Assembly (NCBI GenBank): GCA_002633005.1
Contig: NMRA01000095.1
Coordinates: 1-64,000 of the forward strand
Reading direction: 5' to 3'
DNA: 64,000 bases
Source of the DNA: Phoronis australis
Lineage: Eukaryota > Phoronida > Phoronidae
A program made the translations under genes and the position numbers. The notes under the pieces were generated by a model. That model ran no database searches. It was not told the origin of the DNA and saw only the letters and a program-made list of their open reading frames with translations. The first letter of the stretch is position 1, and every line of letters starts with the position of its first letter. Below, one piece after another: positions 21,901 through 36,900 of the stretch.

Positions 21901-24900
21901 CTAGATTTGATTCTAATATCAAAGAACTTACAACGAATTTGCAAAAGAATTGCTATCCCTTAGATTTAGTCAATATTGTACTGAAAGCAAGACTTCAACG
22001 TAACCCTGATGATGTTCTTCCTGTAGACAAAACTAACTACAAGTACGTTGGGTTTTACGCCAAAATTGCTCAACGAAAACTCAACAAAGTGGTGAATGAT
22101 TACTGTGTGAACTTAAGATATATGTCCCCTAAATCCACTACAGGATATTTGTAAAGTTAATAATTGTATTTATATGACTCTCACAACAGAGGGCGACGAC
22201 TTTGAGGCGGTCCCACGAACGCTGTGTTCTCCAGGGGAAATTTTATTTTTTCCATTTTCCTTTGTTTCTCTGAAGCTCCATGAAAGCTGTTCATGAAATT
22301 TGATAAATAGTTTTCGATTAAAAAATGTGGCATGTTTTAGGTTAGATTGGACGTTTTTCTGCCATCTAGTGGCCATGTCAACGACATAAGTAAACAACCC
22401 ATTCGTGGGCAAATTTCAACACTCTGCGTTGTTCTTGTTTATAACGCTTTGGCGGAAATCTCAATATACTCGGTGGCAGTTGAGTGAGTAAGCTGTGGGC
22501 CACCTTTCTTAAAAAATCATTATCCGACCCCCCTTAAAAAATCCTGGATATGACCCTGTTGGGTAGATATTTGGGACAGTTTTCATGTAAATGGGCACAG
22601 ACACAACTGCTTGAATGTAGAACGTCTTTAAGATGTGACTTTTCGAAAGAAAGATCTACTAATTTTCCATTTTATTTTAAAACAAGGTTTGTGTGTTGAA
22701 AACTTTCATAATTAGTTATTAATTAATTGATATTAACACCTGGAATATTGGGGAAAGAAAACTATCTCTGGCCCCAACCTTTCAATTGGTTGAGGGGCAG
22801 CCCCCACTCCTATCTCTTCTTCAGCAGATCCATTTGATGTTTATTACATTCCTGACCCCCCTGGACAAAATCCTACAGGTCCAGTACATGCCCATTCTCC
22901 AATAACCTACATGTACTTTCATCTGCTCAGCTCTTATTACTGAGTCTCCCTCTTGCTTATGATGTATTTCTTGTAATTTATATTACCTTAACTGCCCAAA
23001 TTTTTCTTGGTTTACTCTATATTTTGCCTATGTATATTTTTCCATTACAGAGCTCGTGTTTTTTTGTTTTCAATATTTTAAACAAAGACATTTCAATGAC
23101 AATTTTGAATTTGACAAACTAAGATCGGCTATGGTCAATGCCTTGCGTACTTCGTCGGCCCACACACACCCGCTATGTGTCGCCACGGTCCATGACACAA
23201 TAATTGCGGCGGCCTTGGTGAATAGTCTAGTTACTGTCTTTGGTGATAGATTAAGCAGCCTCGATTTCGCGAGCCCTTTAAATACACGGTGAAATGGCTT
23301 GGAGCTTGCAATCTGAGATTGCGTGAAAAGTGTGCTTCTTCGAGAAGAAGTAAGCATGACCTAATAGAAAGGTAAGATTTGTGTTTACTTTAACGATTAT
23401 TACATGTTTACAATACTGATTCATGTTAACTGAGTTGCTGTCCGAAGTCGACCCCGCGGCAGTCGCAAGTCGGGTTAATCGTTGGCGTTGTTTGTTGAGA
23501 TTTGTGTTACGATACTTGACGTAGCACTCTGGATCTTTTCGTTCATCGAAGCAGTATTATTAATAATTGGAATGAGTATTAACAGGTTTAGCAGTAACAG
23601 ACAGTTACATCAATAAATGCTGAATGCTTGTGCTGTCAGCTCGATATTGGTTAGTGAGGTAAGATCACAATCCAAACCCAATGGGTACGTGACAAATATC
23701 CACTGGACTATTTGTTTACTCCCTATCTGGTGTCGTCCGGAATCTGTTACACGTTGGCATGGAAATATATAATGTCTGTTTTCACCTGATCTTTGGTTTT
23801 TGTTTTGTTCATTTTCTTATTCACGCCCTTAGCGGGAGTTTGGCATGGGGGTTGGGGTTGTAAAATTTGATGCTACTGAATGTGTAGAAATAACATGTAT
23901 TAGTGTCCGGGGAAAAGAGCATGGTGAGGTAATACTTAACCATCATGAAGTTCTTTCACGTTTCATGAAACTGTTTTGCTATCCATTGTAAACCCATAAA
24001 AATGTATTACATTTTCTAAATTCTCAATGACAGGAAAGTCTTTACACATGCCTTGAAATGTTGCAAGTCGTTCTTATGACTGCCATTTTTGTGACAAGCG
24101 CATTTTTGCTGGGAACATTAGAGTGAACATATTATTCTTACTGCCAATAGGAAAGCAACGGTGCCTTACGATTTTTAATAACTCTTCAACAACAAAAACT
24201 ATACATAATTTTAAATGACCCAAGACTTCAAATCTTCTATTAGAAGAAAAATATAAAATCTGAGAGGCCAGAATTGTGCTTGACAGATTTACATGTATGA
24301 ATCTGTAATCAGTTTTTAAAATTGCTGAAAGTATCAAAAGTCAAAAAGCTTGAAAATGTGTAATAAAGATGTGAAGTTGTCTAAAATAACTCGTATATTT
24401 TGCACACAAGTGATGCGTTTAAATAATAGTCATCTGGCTAGGAATGAAAAGGGGCAATAATTTTTACCCAACCTAAAGTACTTATGTATTCATGTTTCGA
24501 TAATTTTCCAGGTTCAGTGACATTTTAAGGCCACTTCAAGCCGCAACATAGACAAGCTTTGTTACTCCTTTCTCTTCCCACAGCATGCCCACACACAAGC
24601 AGTGCTGCATTGCATAATGTACAAGTCAGTGGCCTGGAAAAATGTGAATCGCAGTTCTAAGTTACCATAAGAAAATGTGCCAGCGGATTGTTTTTGTTTG
24701 ATGAGGAACGGAAACTGAAAGATCCCTCAGCCAGCCTCGTTGGTGAGGATGCCCTATCGTACGCCATGAGTCATGTGTGGACAACAATAGCTCATTTTCT
24801 TTCCTGGAAGAAACACGAGGGACTGAAGCTAAAGAAGACCTATTAACACTCTGGTCTAGTTCAGAGACAGATTTTGGGCACAGTGCAAGTCAAATGATAT

Positions 24901-27900
24901 GCTGTTGTGTTTACCTTCAAGGATCTAATTGTGGATGTCACTGAGGCTGAACGAGGTTACATGATGGAAAGACACGTGCCGAAAATGGACTTTTTTCAAG
25001 CGCTCCAACAGGCTATTGAAACTAGATCCCAGTTAAATGAAAACCAAAATCATCGGGTATAAATACCCGTCCTTCCTCACTGAGCGACATTAACTTTTCC
25101 TTTTAGAAGAAAGGCTTTGTACTAATGATAAAAACTTTTCAATTTGGTGCACATTATGCGGAAGTGACATTCACTGATTGCATCGATTGTCTTATTGTTG
25201 GTACAAAGATCGTTTCATGTACACTTTGATGGTCAAATGAATTTTTCATCAACATGCTAGTTTGTTACTAATTATTCAAACCACAGTTTTTAAGCCCCAT
25301 ACAGTGCAGTTGTGCTGCGTCTTTACAAGATGAAATGATTACCGGTTACGTTGACCTATAGAAATGTCCGGCGATCAAAACGAAATATTACCTTGCATTT
25401 GATTTGTTTATGCGTGTAACTGTTTTAGAGCTTTCTTAAGAAGGCCTTTGAACAGTTGTGTTAACTTGTCTATAACAAAAGTTTCACATGCAAGCAAATT
25501 ATATTTTCAATCGTAGCTAGCTGGAAAAGATTCTGCTATGCACAAGATTCGAGAATAAACAATAATCAGTGTATTTAAAAACAAAATGGCAAACTGGACA
25601 ACCACATACATGTACATACAAAAGAACAATATTGTTAAAAAACTATTATAATTTTCCCAATGTAACAGAGTTCATAATCAGGGATATCTAAGGCTGACTA
25701 ATGAAATTAGGAGGTTCAATTCTCTCAGGTTTTTGCCGAAGGACTGCTTTTCACTTTGTCGAAAGGTAGAATAGACGGTAAGGCAGCTGGTTTCAGTAGA
25801 TTTCTCTCACATGTAACAGAGAAATATTGGTAAATTATAAAAGAAAACACGAGACAAAACTACTTTTGTAAGGCAGAACATACTTGACACTTTATCTTCG
25901 TGTTTTTATCTAGAAACTAATAATCTTCGTACCCAAGCCTTAATTAAGATCTGAATTAAAAGATGTGAAACAGGCTGAAATTGATTTAAGAATGTATATT
26001 TTTCTTAACAACTAAAATGTGTTTCTGATCTCAACGACTAAAATTCATTCTAGGAGTCGATATTTATTCCAAAGTAATGTTACCAATTTACTGAATACCT
26101 CATTCATGTTAATTCAGTAACTAGTAGTCCTTGGGGTGGGGTCCGCTATAAAATAAGGAAACTCACTCATCTAGCCAAGAGAAATTTATTGAACATACAG
26201 CGTAGCATAGTTTTGAAGAGTAACTGCAGTGAAAATTCATCATTAACGGTACGTCCCATAACCTCTTGTATTGGGAGAACTGTCACCAGTACAAGATGTG
26301 CTGCTACAGTGCTAGCCTACCCCCCAGGTCCCGGGTGCGTTCCACTGAATAAACCCCTTTATTCAGTGCGCCAAGTGGTGGGAATAACATCACTGAACCA
26401 TATCGATAGAACGAATTGCTGGAAACTTAACCAGTAACGTGATTATGTACAGTAGTCTCTTTAATGGAAATGTATAGAACACACACGGGACATAAGGCTG
26501 CAGCATCTGCACACTTTTTGTCATTTGGTTCACTCTTTTGACAGCAATTCTCCAAGACTGTAGTAACCTTTTTTCGGAATTTGTCACCAACTGTCGAAGA
26601 TTTGGACACGTGTAAAGAGCAATAACAAGGCTTAGCGCAACGACGTATTTTGGTAACAATCCAGTCTTTTACCGTTTACATGCAGACAGCGACGCATGCC
26701 CAGTTCAAACACCACTAGTACAACAACGACACAGCGAGGAGAATTTGTCGAATATCCACATTGGTGGCGCAATATTTCATGGCTCCCAAAGCCGACGCAA
26801 AATTTTGCAACACAATTATAACAGCAGACTGGTAGAACGCCAATTATCCAATACCGGTAAATAATTTAGTTTACCCACGGAAGAGTGTAGTTTTCATTGA
26901 CGCAACTGTTTATTTGGTCATTTTTTACTTTCAGTACATCGGAAAAAAGCCGTACATGTATATTTAGTATACGGCTTTGCACCAAGGCTGCAAACAATGG
27001 TGCCTAGATGTGCTTTGACGACAATGATTCCTCGTTCTAATAACCACCGACGAAACAGTCGGTGGCAGTTGCCGACGCCGAGCTTTCTCTTGGCACGAAA
27101 TAATATAAACTCTCCCGCCTGAGGAGAATGAGACTGCATATATGTAGATGTAGAACTAGTATCAAAGATGACAGGTTCTGTCTCCCACCCGTGACATCAC
27201 AGGTGTTTATGACACCTGCGAATAAACTCACAAGCGGACTATTTCCCTGAACCCACTCAACTAACCTGTGCATGACATAGTCTGACACCAAAACTGCTTT
27301 TCAACACAAAGAATAGTAGTGTGTGAACCTGTTGCACAGGGCAGTTCTTGTCCACACAGCGTGGTTAATTAGAGAAGTACAGCAGGAATGATCTGATCCG
27401 ACGTCAGCCGAGTCAATTCTGAAACGGTCTTATGCGGTTACATATCCCTCAGCAATGTCAGACAGGGAGACAGCTGTATTATTGCAATGAGCTCACTGGC
27501 TATATGCAGTCAAACTTCCAAAATTTTGCTTGCTTGATATGTATGCTAATTCTTTTCAATTCCATTTGTTGGGATGGCTCAATGTTTTTTTTCAAAGAAA
27601 TTTAAAGATGATATAGCGAGTATGGAGGATGTCACTTTTCATTTGAACCAAATGTATTATTGAATTTTGAGGGGAAGTTGCAATCTCAATGACTCAACTT
27701 GGAATGGAAATCTTCTGAACTTTGTTTTTAAATTCATGTGTTAATCTTTTGAAATAATAATAAGCCCAAGGCATGAAGAAATATTACCTGCAGATGCCAG
27801 TGAACATATTTCTTCAGGCGTTCATTATGGCAAGCTAATTCTATCATGCTTCAGTCACTGGGTCATAGAAATGAAAGAACAAATCCGAGGACGTTTATGA

Positions 27901-30900
27901 TTTATTTATTAATGTAATATTTACAATGAGGGTAGTCCCATCAGTTCACATTGCATTCCATGGAGGCCCTCAGTAAAAACAAGCGTATAGTAAGACAAAA
28001 ACAGAATTACAAAGTGAAAGAAAATACTTAAATAATAAGAAAGAATAAAAAATTAACAAAGAAAGACTGATGAAACAAAATAAAAAATGAAATATGATAA
28101 ATAGAAGATAAAGAAATTTATACAAGATAATTAACTAAATATTAATATAAATAACTAAAAACAGACCATAAATACTTAATAAAAGTAAGCCATCTTATAA
28201 ATATACACGCTTTTGTACACATGCATTCTTACACACTACATGAAGTTAAATCTATGATTTAATCCTTTAGGTACTCACCAATTAAAACTAAAATCAAGTA
28301 CCTTCAGTCGAAACTTTTGGTTTCTACAGTGAAAGACTTTCAAATTAGTTAAGAGTTACATCTACTCTCCATCAGTCAAAACAGAAATAATCTCAATACA
28401 GTAAAGTTAATTTGTAAGCCAAAATGATCTCATATTTTACCAAAATAAGTAACTTAGAATGCACAATTAAGCATTACAAACGTTATTCAAAAACATGACA
28501 AATTTACATGATATTAAAGAGGACATTTTACCATGGCGACTAGGTGATTATTTATTCTACTGTTCGATAATCATGATTTAGGAAATTAAGAAGTTGCTAG
28601 TAATAAGGATTGGAGGATGGATGCTTCAAAATCCAACAGCGTATTACTCTTATTAAGAGTCTGAATATTTTGTTGCCTTGGTAATTGATAACTTGAATTA
28701 AGAAAGCAACAGTTAACACAATTTACAACGCATGTATAAAGAGCATGATTTATACTGAAAAATCGAAACATGAATTATGTAATGACTGGAATTTGTAGGG
28801 AACCCAACAGTCCTTTTAGGTCACCCAATGTACAAACAAATTGGGGCACAGAGTCGGGAATTCTTTTCATTATAATCAGACTTTCATGGATCATTTTACT
28901 GTCAAAATTACACTTTAATTTCTGATTTTTGAAAGATTATCACCATCACTGATAGTCTTATCAAAGGATCAAATTTGCAAAGAAAGTCATGCAGGCAAGC
29001 ATTCTCAACCTTAACTATATGTAGGATATCCAAAATCTATATAATTTTACATGATTATACAAAAGTAATCCTGTGTTATACACTGATGCTAGTTGGTTTG
29101 AGACAGTTGTAACATGTCATGATCTTGTTACACCATTGTATCTTTCCAAAACTTACGCAAACAACGACATTTTGTCATATGGCACAAGTTCCCTTGGTAT
29201 GTATCAGACGAACAAATTAATATTAATCTTTTATCGAAACCCGCGTAACCATATTAAGTAGCTAACTCAGTTAGCAACTAATTTTGACATCACACACATC
29301 ATTTCGTTTGAGAAAAATCACCTGTAGCTTACATATTAGAGTATTACATCGTGACTCTTCAACCACGCAGGTACTAGCACTATTATCTTCTGCCTCTTAA
29401 TATTATCGTCTACCTCACAATATTATCGTCTGCTTCACAATCATTAACTGAAATGACCTATCGAGATCTGTTGTCACTTATGATTTCTACTGACATTTTT
29501 ACGGATATCAATTAAAGCTGGTGTAAGTTGTCACACCATCAATCAAGATCAAGATCTAAACAATAAATTGTCACCATTTTTACACCTCTTTTCTTAAACG
29601 AGATCCCCTTACAAACAAGAGCACTTATCCATCAGTTTTATAGTTAACTACTCATTGAATATCAAAAATTATTTACGCAAACTATATTCGGTTTGGTAAA
29701 GGGAATAAGTATTTTGATCAAGGTTGCAATTTTTAGATCTTCACACAATTGTATGTCAGGAATTTGAGAAGAATGAAAATACAAAATTAAATCATGTAAG
29801 GAGAGGATGGATTAAATACATGTATATTAAGCAAGAATTTCTGTGTTCTGAATTTTCACCTTCCTTAAAATTATATATTAAATACAATTAAAGGTTATAC
29901 ACGTAAATGTGATTCATCTTTTGAAATGAAAAAATATTCAAACTTACACCATTGCCAGCGTGATGACTAATGCACGCAACAGTCAGTAGTCTCTGTACAG
30001 CACAGAGCTGAGGATTTCTTGTGACCAGCTTTCCCATACATTATGGCTACAGTGAAATTGTTCACAGTCATACTAATATGTTGTGAATGACACATGGGAA
30101 CGATATTTGTAAGGTTCGTAGGTCTTCGATTTGATTTGATTTGGTCGTGTTGGCTTATTCTATTTTGATTTCAAACTCGCCGAATCAAATCCCTTAATTG
30201 TAGGAAAAAAACAGGGAAAATACAGGCGAGCTCACAGCCTAACTAATTGGTCCTACAAGTCAGCGCTTGTTCTATGCTCAGATCTAGTGGATCTTGTGTA
30301 GACTGGGTCTAGGCGTTGTTGGTTGTCGGTCGAGGGTCGTGGGTCCTGGGTCGAGGGGGTTTGGGTCGAGCAGGGTCGACGGGTGGAGGTCTGAGGGTCT
30401 AGGGGGGCTACAGGACGATCCTCCTTTTCTTACACAATTTTCCAAAGAAGCAGCTGGTCATCCAGGTCCTTCATGGAAAATCTAAGCCCTCTTTTTTCTG
30501 AAATCTTGCATTATCCACAGATGTACTGACATCAAACATCAGTTTCTGATCAGTTTGCTCACTTAAATTTTAGTCATGTTTGAGAGGAAGGAGTTGGATT
30601 GTTGATAACTGTACGATAATGAATACCCCTGGTCTACTGACTCGGACTCAAAATTCAACAAGCTCATTGATCCTGTTTGGGTATCTAAGGAACTGGTGTC
30701 GAATCAATTAGTACACGTTTCTGTCGATCTCCGTATTGAGCAATGACATTGCTGGCCTCCATTCTTGTCCATTTCTGCAGCTGCGTGAGTTTTGAACAAA
30801 ATCAAGTGCATGACATACAGATAAACACAGGCCTGGTATCCAGCAAATCGTTGCTGGATTGAATGTCAAAGAGTGCATTAAAATCCTAGTATCTCCGCTT

Positions 30901-33900
30901 TAATGCGGCATTTTTAACATCGTGTGCATAATATTATAACAGTAATATGTGTACCGTTTGCATCTAGCGTGCATGGAATAAAACTATAGATTACAACTAC
31001 TATACTGATGGATAAAGAAACATTCCCAATACAAAATTCTTAAGTAGTGTTGTTGTGTTTATGTGTCATAGCTCTTGAGGTTCGTGTGCTCTGCTGGTGT
31101 GTTGGTAAATAATTGCGCGTCCACACATATGGGGTATTCTCAGGTACTGGTAGGTCCAGTGGCTGATGTGCCGATATGGCATTTGCTGACACATGAAACC
31201 GTTTAATGAGAGTTGCTAATAGTCCCCATGGTCAATGGAACTGATGTAAACTATCTGGTCTCTTGACGGAAATCCATCATGTTAGGTTTGCCTAAACTGC
31301 AAACCTATGCATGCTAATGTATTTTCACCACTTGCTAGTTTCGAGAAGGAAAAATGCAGTGAAAGAAACACGAATTAACTGCTTTCTTTCATAAGTTCTA
31401 ATGAGAAAGGCGGTTGCCTTCATGGGAATTTCATGCTTACTTGTTCACACAGCAGTAATCATTGGAATGATTTCTCGATTGACACGGTCGCAGCACATCG
31501 TAAGTGAATAAGACTCTTTAAGACTCTTGATCATCCGGATGCTTGCTGAATCAAACGTATTTGTACGTGGAGGCGGTATACATGTAAGAGATACTTATAC
31601 CCATTACTAACCAAAATGTACAACTTTCAGAGTTCCGACAAGTGAAAGCTTACTATCAGTGAATTCTACATTCATAGCTGATTTTTCTGCCTATGAAAAC
31701 CAACAATATTGTAAATGTAATGGCACCGAGGTGGACTGCAGTGCAATGGAGTTTGTTAACCTCTGTGACGGTGTCGAGCAGGCAAAGGACATAACTGACA
31801 AACACCTCAGTCAATGCCGCCGTCGACGTGAAACCACATTTCACGACTTTGTCGACGATGAGGAAAATCTCGAGTTTGATTTTGACCCAAACTTTGATCC
31901 TCCTGTAAGTATATAAAGACGCCTTGTAAAGCACAAAATAAATTGTTTATTTTAATGTCGGTGGCTTCGCTGCATTCTTGATAAATCGTTCAACTTGAAG
32001 GGTTACCGTATCATAAGAAATGAAATACATGTACGATCCTATTCAGGGGAGAACACTGGTGAGGCGTTTCAGTGCGTCTAAAACATTTTGCATATTTTTT
32101 AATTCATCTGAAGTGCTCTTGTCAGACTTCGGATTTTCAACAAAGGCAGGCTGTGTAACGGCGAGAGTTTTGGGTTATACTATTTTTCGTCATAATTTTC
32201 ACGAGGAATGCATTCCTAATGGAATATTAACCACCCCATTTCAACTGTAAATTAGTATTTAAGAGAACAATGTAATGCATAAAACAGGTGCAAATGCTAC
32301 AGCACGTCTCTGATTTTAAAGCTTGTGTTCAACTGAGACCATCCACATATCAACCAGTAATGTACAAGAAATCAGGGACAAACAAACCCAGCCCATTCAT
32401 TGCAAATACGAGGGACACTGGCGGCCTGAACGACCCTGGCTACTGTCCATTCTACCAGTGTATTAATTACTTTCGGATTGTTATTAGCGACGTCACCATT
32501 CCTTCCAGTACCGGAATCTATTTTTGTACTCGAAATCGACATGTTTTGTTTTTCTTCTCTAGGAATCTAATCTAAGAATCTCTTACTATGTGCTCCAGTA
32601 TGTGCATGCGAGTTTCTAGTCCAAGTTCGCACTTTATGACACTTACACTGAATCGATCTACAAAATCGAGTAAAAACTCGAAAATTCTAATTCAGATTCG
32701 AATCTTTAGCCATAATGCTGGAGTGATCAAGTGCAAACTAGGAAGATGAAGTCATCTACATAATTTACTATGTATTCAAGCATCAAATAGAATACAGATT
32801 TTTGGAGTTCACGGAAATGTAGAATCGAATATACCAAATTAATTTTGAGTCCTAGTTAATGTACACAGATAAGTCCCCCGATTCCTGATGCTTGTGATGT
32901 CATTTGTGTCTAGTTGAAGACTTTCCCTACTGCTAATGGTACCACGTACGAGGAAGCGTCACGTTTTTGTGAAAACTACATTTACAATGCTACAGTGTCA
33001 AAGGCTTGTAAAGGAATTGCACAGATCGACTTCCCGGATTTGGTGCGCAACTGCATTGAAGATATCAAGGTAACTATTGTTATCGATCACCGAAAAATTA
33101 GTAAACAACAACTTTTTGCAGCTCACTGCCCGATAAGAGCTCGTGTGGATCGTTGTAAAACACGAAGTGAATCTAGTTGTCTTTTGCCACTTAAGATGAA
33201 TGTCTAAATTTGGCAAATGTCTGAACATCACCTTTCAAAAATAGCTAATGGTATTCACATGCAATTTTAAGTGTTACATTTTATTGTATTCTACTGTGAA
33301 AAGACGTTTGGATTTTCATAATGGAAATACAATTATAATTTAGAAAATTAAATTATAATTATCATTGACATTTTATCCAGAAATATGATCAGGTTACTGA
33401 TGTCGTTGTGACTGTACCTTTCTTTTTTGCTAAATTTAACTAAAAATGCATGGTCACGTGACCAAATTGATGCCATATTGGTAACTTGTCAAAAATTAAA
33501 TATTCCGGGAACATGAGATCTCATGAAAATATTTTTTTTTATTTTTTTTGTACAATGCAATATATTTACAAATTGGTCAACTTTCGGGAATTGCAATATT
33601 TGTTATTTTAGTTGTTGCAAGAAATAAAATGACAGGGCTTCACCATTAGTTTGAAAAATCAGCAAATTTCTTGAAACTCGATCATTGAACTATCTTAGTA
33701 ATTTTTCTTCAGGTGGGTTCAACGATCAAGTAAATGTGTTTACGTTTCCATCCCTTTTAAATAGCTTTAAACAGTTTCAAAGTCATAACTAGGCTGTTTC
33801 CGTAGCGAACTTGTTATTTCAAGTGTGGCGCAAATTCTCAGGCCAATTGATGTAACATAGCCACATTTTCTGGACTCAGCTTTCCAAGAAATGACATTAT

Positions 33901-36900
33901 TTTATTGGAAACTGGAGTGGCTTTCCTCACTTTATACAAGCATACAAATCAAAGGATTGCGAAAAATCTACAGCTTACAAAGCTCGTAGTTTTGGCACAC
34001 TATTTTGGGCAAATTTACAACCAGTTACCGTTTGCAAACAGTAATACAGTACTTAAAGCTTTCCAAAGTTCTCAATACAAATGCAGTATCTTGCTGAACA
34101 TGTGGATCAATATACTATAGATTAGTCATAGAAAGCGACAATTCTTTTAATCATTTGACCAAAATTTAAATAAGTTGGGCTTTCCGATTAGTACGACAAT
34201 TCCGCTATGATTCCGCACAGTTGAGTCATGAATTAAAGAACTGTATGTAGGAGTTTTTTTGTAGTTATCAGACAGCACTGGATGGGCAGTGACAAACATC
34301 AACGTAATTCAGAAGCAATGTAGCACTGTGATCCAGAAATCCCCAGCGCTATGGGTACCTGCTGACACAAACGGCACATCGTCTAAAAATGCAACAACAC
34401 TTAAACTGCCATCGTTGATTACGGACACTCTGTGTCCTGGAGACTGCAACGGGCATGGAACCTGCAAAGAAGGTAAAAAAATGTGTAATGTGAAATTAAA
34501 TCTAGGATGCATTCAGTGCAACACTCAAATGAACCTGCTGCGGGATCTGCTTCACTATTATGTCAAACCGCTGCAGGTATTGCGGTTTGCAATGCACTTC
34601 AGTAGCATTTATATTTCACATGAAAAGAGGGAAGACAATTTATTATACAAAATCCATGCAATCGTATTCATTCCAATTTATATGTACTTGAGCTCGCATG
34701 AACCTTATTCTAAAATAATAATGTACATGTATGCAACAACGTGTTGTCATTCAAGCATAAACCAGGACCATAGGAAGGTGCGAAATGTCTGGGTTCACGC
34801 ACTTCTCCCAATAATTTGCGTAAGTCGGAGAAAACCTATGGCAATCGACGCAGGTATAATAGGACGGGGCGAGGAGCAGTTTCCCCCCAGATTTTAAACA
34901 AAAATGACCATTTTAATGAAGCAACAAAACACCATTGCGAACAAATTCCTGATAGTGTTTACATGTATGTACAACTTTAGCTCTTAAACTGTAAGGTGCC
35001 ACAGCTGGAATGAATCTGCTCAGTGTTGGCATTAACACGAAGTATTCCGAAAGTGCACCCCAAACTCACTCCTATATCACGTATTTTGGTTGCGCGTCAG
35101 GCATGTGTGTGAATGCCCACGGAAATTACATTGCCTTACTGTGAATTACGGATTAGAAAAAGATCTTGCGATATAACAACCAGTAAAGAACACGGAATGC
35201 ACGTTACAGGTGTCCATTCAATTTTCATATTGGATTGCCATTTGACTATTGAACAAGGTTATTTATTTACTGTAATGTATAAATGTTTTTTGTTTAGAAA
35301 TTACGTGCAGGCGGTCTGATATACTTTGCACCAGAAGTGCGCAGGCCGCGCGTGCGTGCTCATTGCACTAGTCACCTGTTTGTTTTTGTATCGTATACGG
35401 AAAACGGCTGATTCATGGAATATCTTTTTGACATTTTCTATTTTATTGATTCGTCAGTGAATTTTGTTACAGGCTGAAATTCGGGGAAATGTATTCAGCA
35501 AAATGATGATTTTGGATGCTGGGCCATGTGAGCATTTCCAATGACCTTCTTGTATAATTGATGTTCAAGACAGAGAAAAGCGAAGCAAGAGCTTTTGCTT
35601 TTTGTTACTTACACAAGTTTTATTTCTGGTCACAATGATGCTCTTTGAATGAATAAAAATGAATTGAAGGTGCACCATTAGACATGTTTATTAAATATCT
35701 GGAGTCACTCGGAATCCCGAGCCGACAGTGGTGCAGCTCAAGGTGAAACTTCGATTTTGCGAAAGTACTGTATCTATCGGCGAATAAGGTACAAAAGCAT
35801 GTCAAGAGATACAAAATTATTTGGCCCTCACGTATTTTAACCAAATTTGCACAATAACACCAGTTTTTAAGTTGTAATTCATACATAGTTCCCTTTCCAA
35901 AACACTTTGATTGTAAGCTGTTTTCTCTCCAACTTTGACACCAAATGCTGTGTTCGGACTAAAAAAAAACAGGTCGATTAAGCTCCAACCGCGTGGCCCA
36001 CAGGATGTAGAAAACCTGAATATATGGATATTATGCTGAGGCAAAGACTTCAGAACCTTTTCATAGAGTCAAGTGAAACTGTTCGCGAAGTTATTTTTCC
36101 CTCCTTATAAATACCGGAAGTGCAGATGGTCACAGGAAAAACGAGCAAGCATGAGCCATACGATTAATACGAACTGAGAGACTGTGCATTCACACTTTCA
36201 AAACTCTCTGCCTTATATAAATCGGGTAAAACGTGTGTGTCACAAATCCAAAGCGTCCGAAGGGTACCCGAATGCCCTGCTTAATTTCAACTCCCCGCTT
36301 GCGACACTGTGGATAGCCAGCGTTAAGCAAAAATGGGTCGAAGGATCAACACTTGGCAATCATTCACTCAGAACATATTAAAAGTCAAGCAAATGCCAAT
36401 TCGTAACATTCACATGCAGCAAAGACATTAAAGTGCCCAACCAACCAAGCAAGTGGCAATGTTTAATGAAATTTGGGGAGGAAATTGAACCGGGAAGGCA
36501 AATTGAACCACGGAGGCAAAATAAACCTTGACGCATAAAAATTGACTGCCACACAAAAGCAAAATTCGTCGCCCGAGCATGCGTACTCCAACTAAAAATC
36601 ATGAAATTGCGTTAGCCGGCATACACCTCGATGGGCTAATGGCGGTACAATGAGGAATCCCCGACTTGATCAACCGTGCGACAATAGAAATTGAAATAAA
36701 CAATATACATGTGGAGGACCGGAGAGGACAGTACAGATTGCCCGGATATAAAATACTCACTGCACAACCTACATTACTGAATGAATTATTTTGCTGTATT
36801 GCCATTGTGTTTTTGACCAATTCTGACATTGGAAGGTGGTTTTTCAAAAAACGACACGAGTGTTCCATGGTGCAGTGTATTACACGAATAAATTATTTGC

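Larger units (their letters stand above)
21336..22145 (-). mobile_element. Penelope-like element remnant, 5' part inverted
   Basis: On the minus strand 21487-21798 encodes the GIY-YIG endonuclease region (KVVYKFICTGCGSSYIGETV, then a downstream E-A-L-H-I). The 3' flank ends in a hammerhead motif and CGTTGTTGTTTTCG near 21338. Adjacent on the plus strand, about 21849-22140, is the C-terminal end of the same element's reverse transcriptase (L-I-D-R-V-Y-R-I-N-N-T, a stop, then Y-K-Y-V-G-F-Y...A-Q-R-K-L). In an intact element this RT segment immediately precedes GIY-YIG on the same strand; here it is flipped. The RT core is absent. Confidence 0.75.

Noticed and set aside
21939-22154. Plus-strand frame of 71 codons as an independent gene
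   Set aside because: It is the end of a Penelope-like reverse transcriptase, interrupted by a stop just upstream and flipped relative to the rest of the element.
19885-22440. CRISPR-like array
   Set aside because: Repeat blocks are long, diverged and unevenly spaced, and the sequence is eukaryotic. No short identical repeats with unique spacers.
23056-23357. Overlapping frames on both strands in a GC-richer patch
   Set aside because: No domain, no clear splice sites, and openness on both strands argues for composition and not coding.
30294-30485. Gly/Arg-rich 63-codon frame
   Set aside because: It results from the G-rich strand of repeat copy B.
32288-32575. Open frame with several Cys between exons 6 and 7
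   Set aside because: It looks partly exon-like (N-D-P-G-Y-C-P-F-Y-Q-C), but exons 6 and 7 already join in phase 0 with the expected continuation, and I found no matching acceptor and donor in phase.
34289-34897. 202-codon open frame
   Set aside because: Only the first part is exon 8. The remainder is intronic read-through past the GTAAAA donor, where the EGF domain would be left incomplete.
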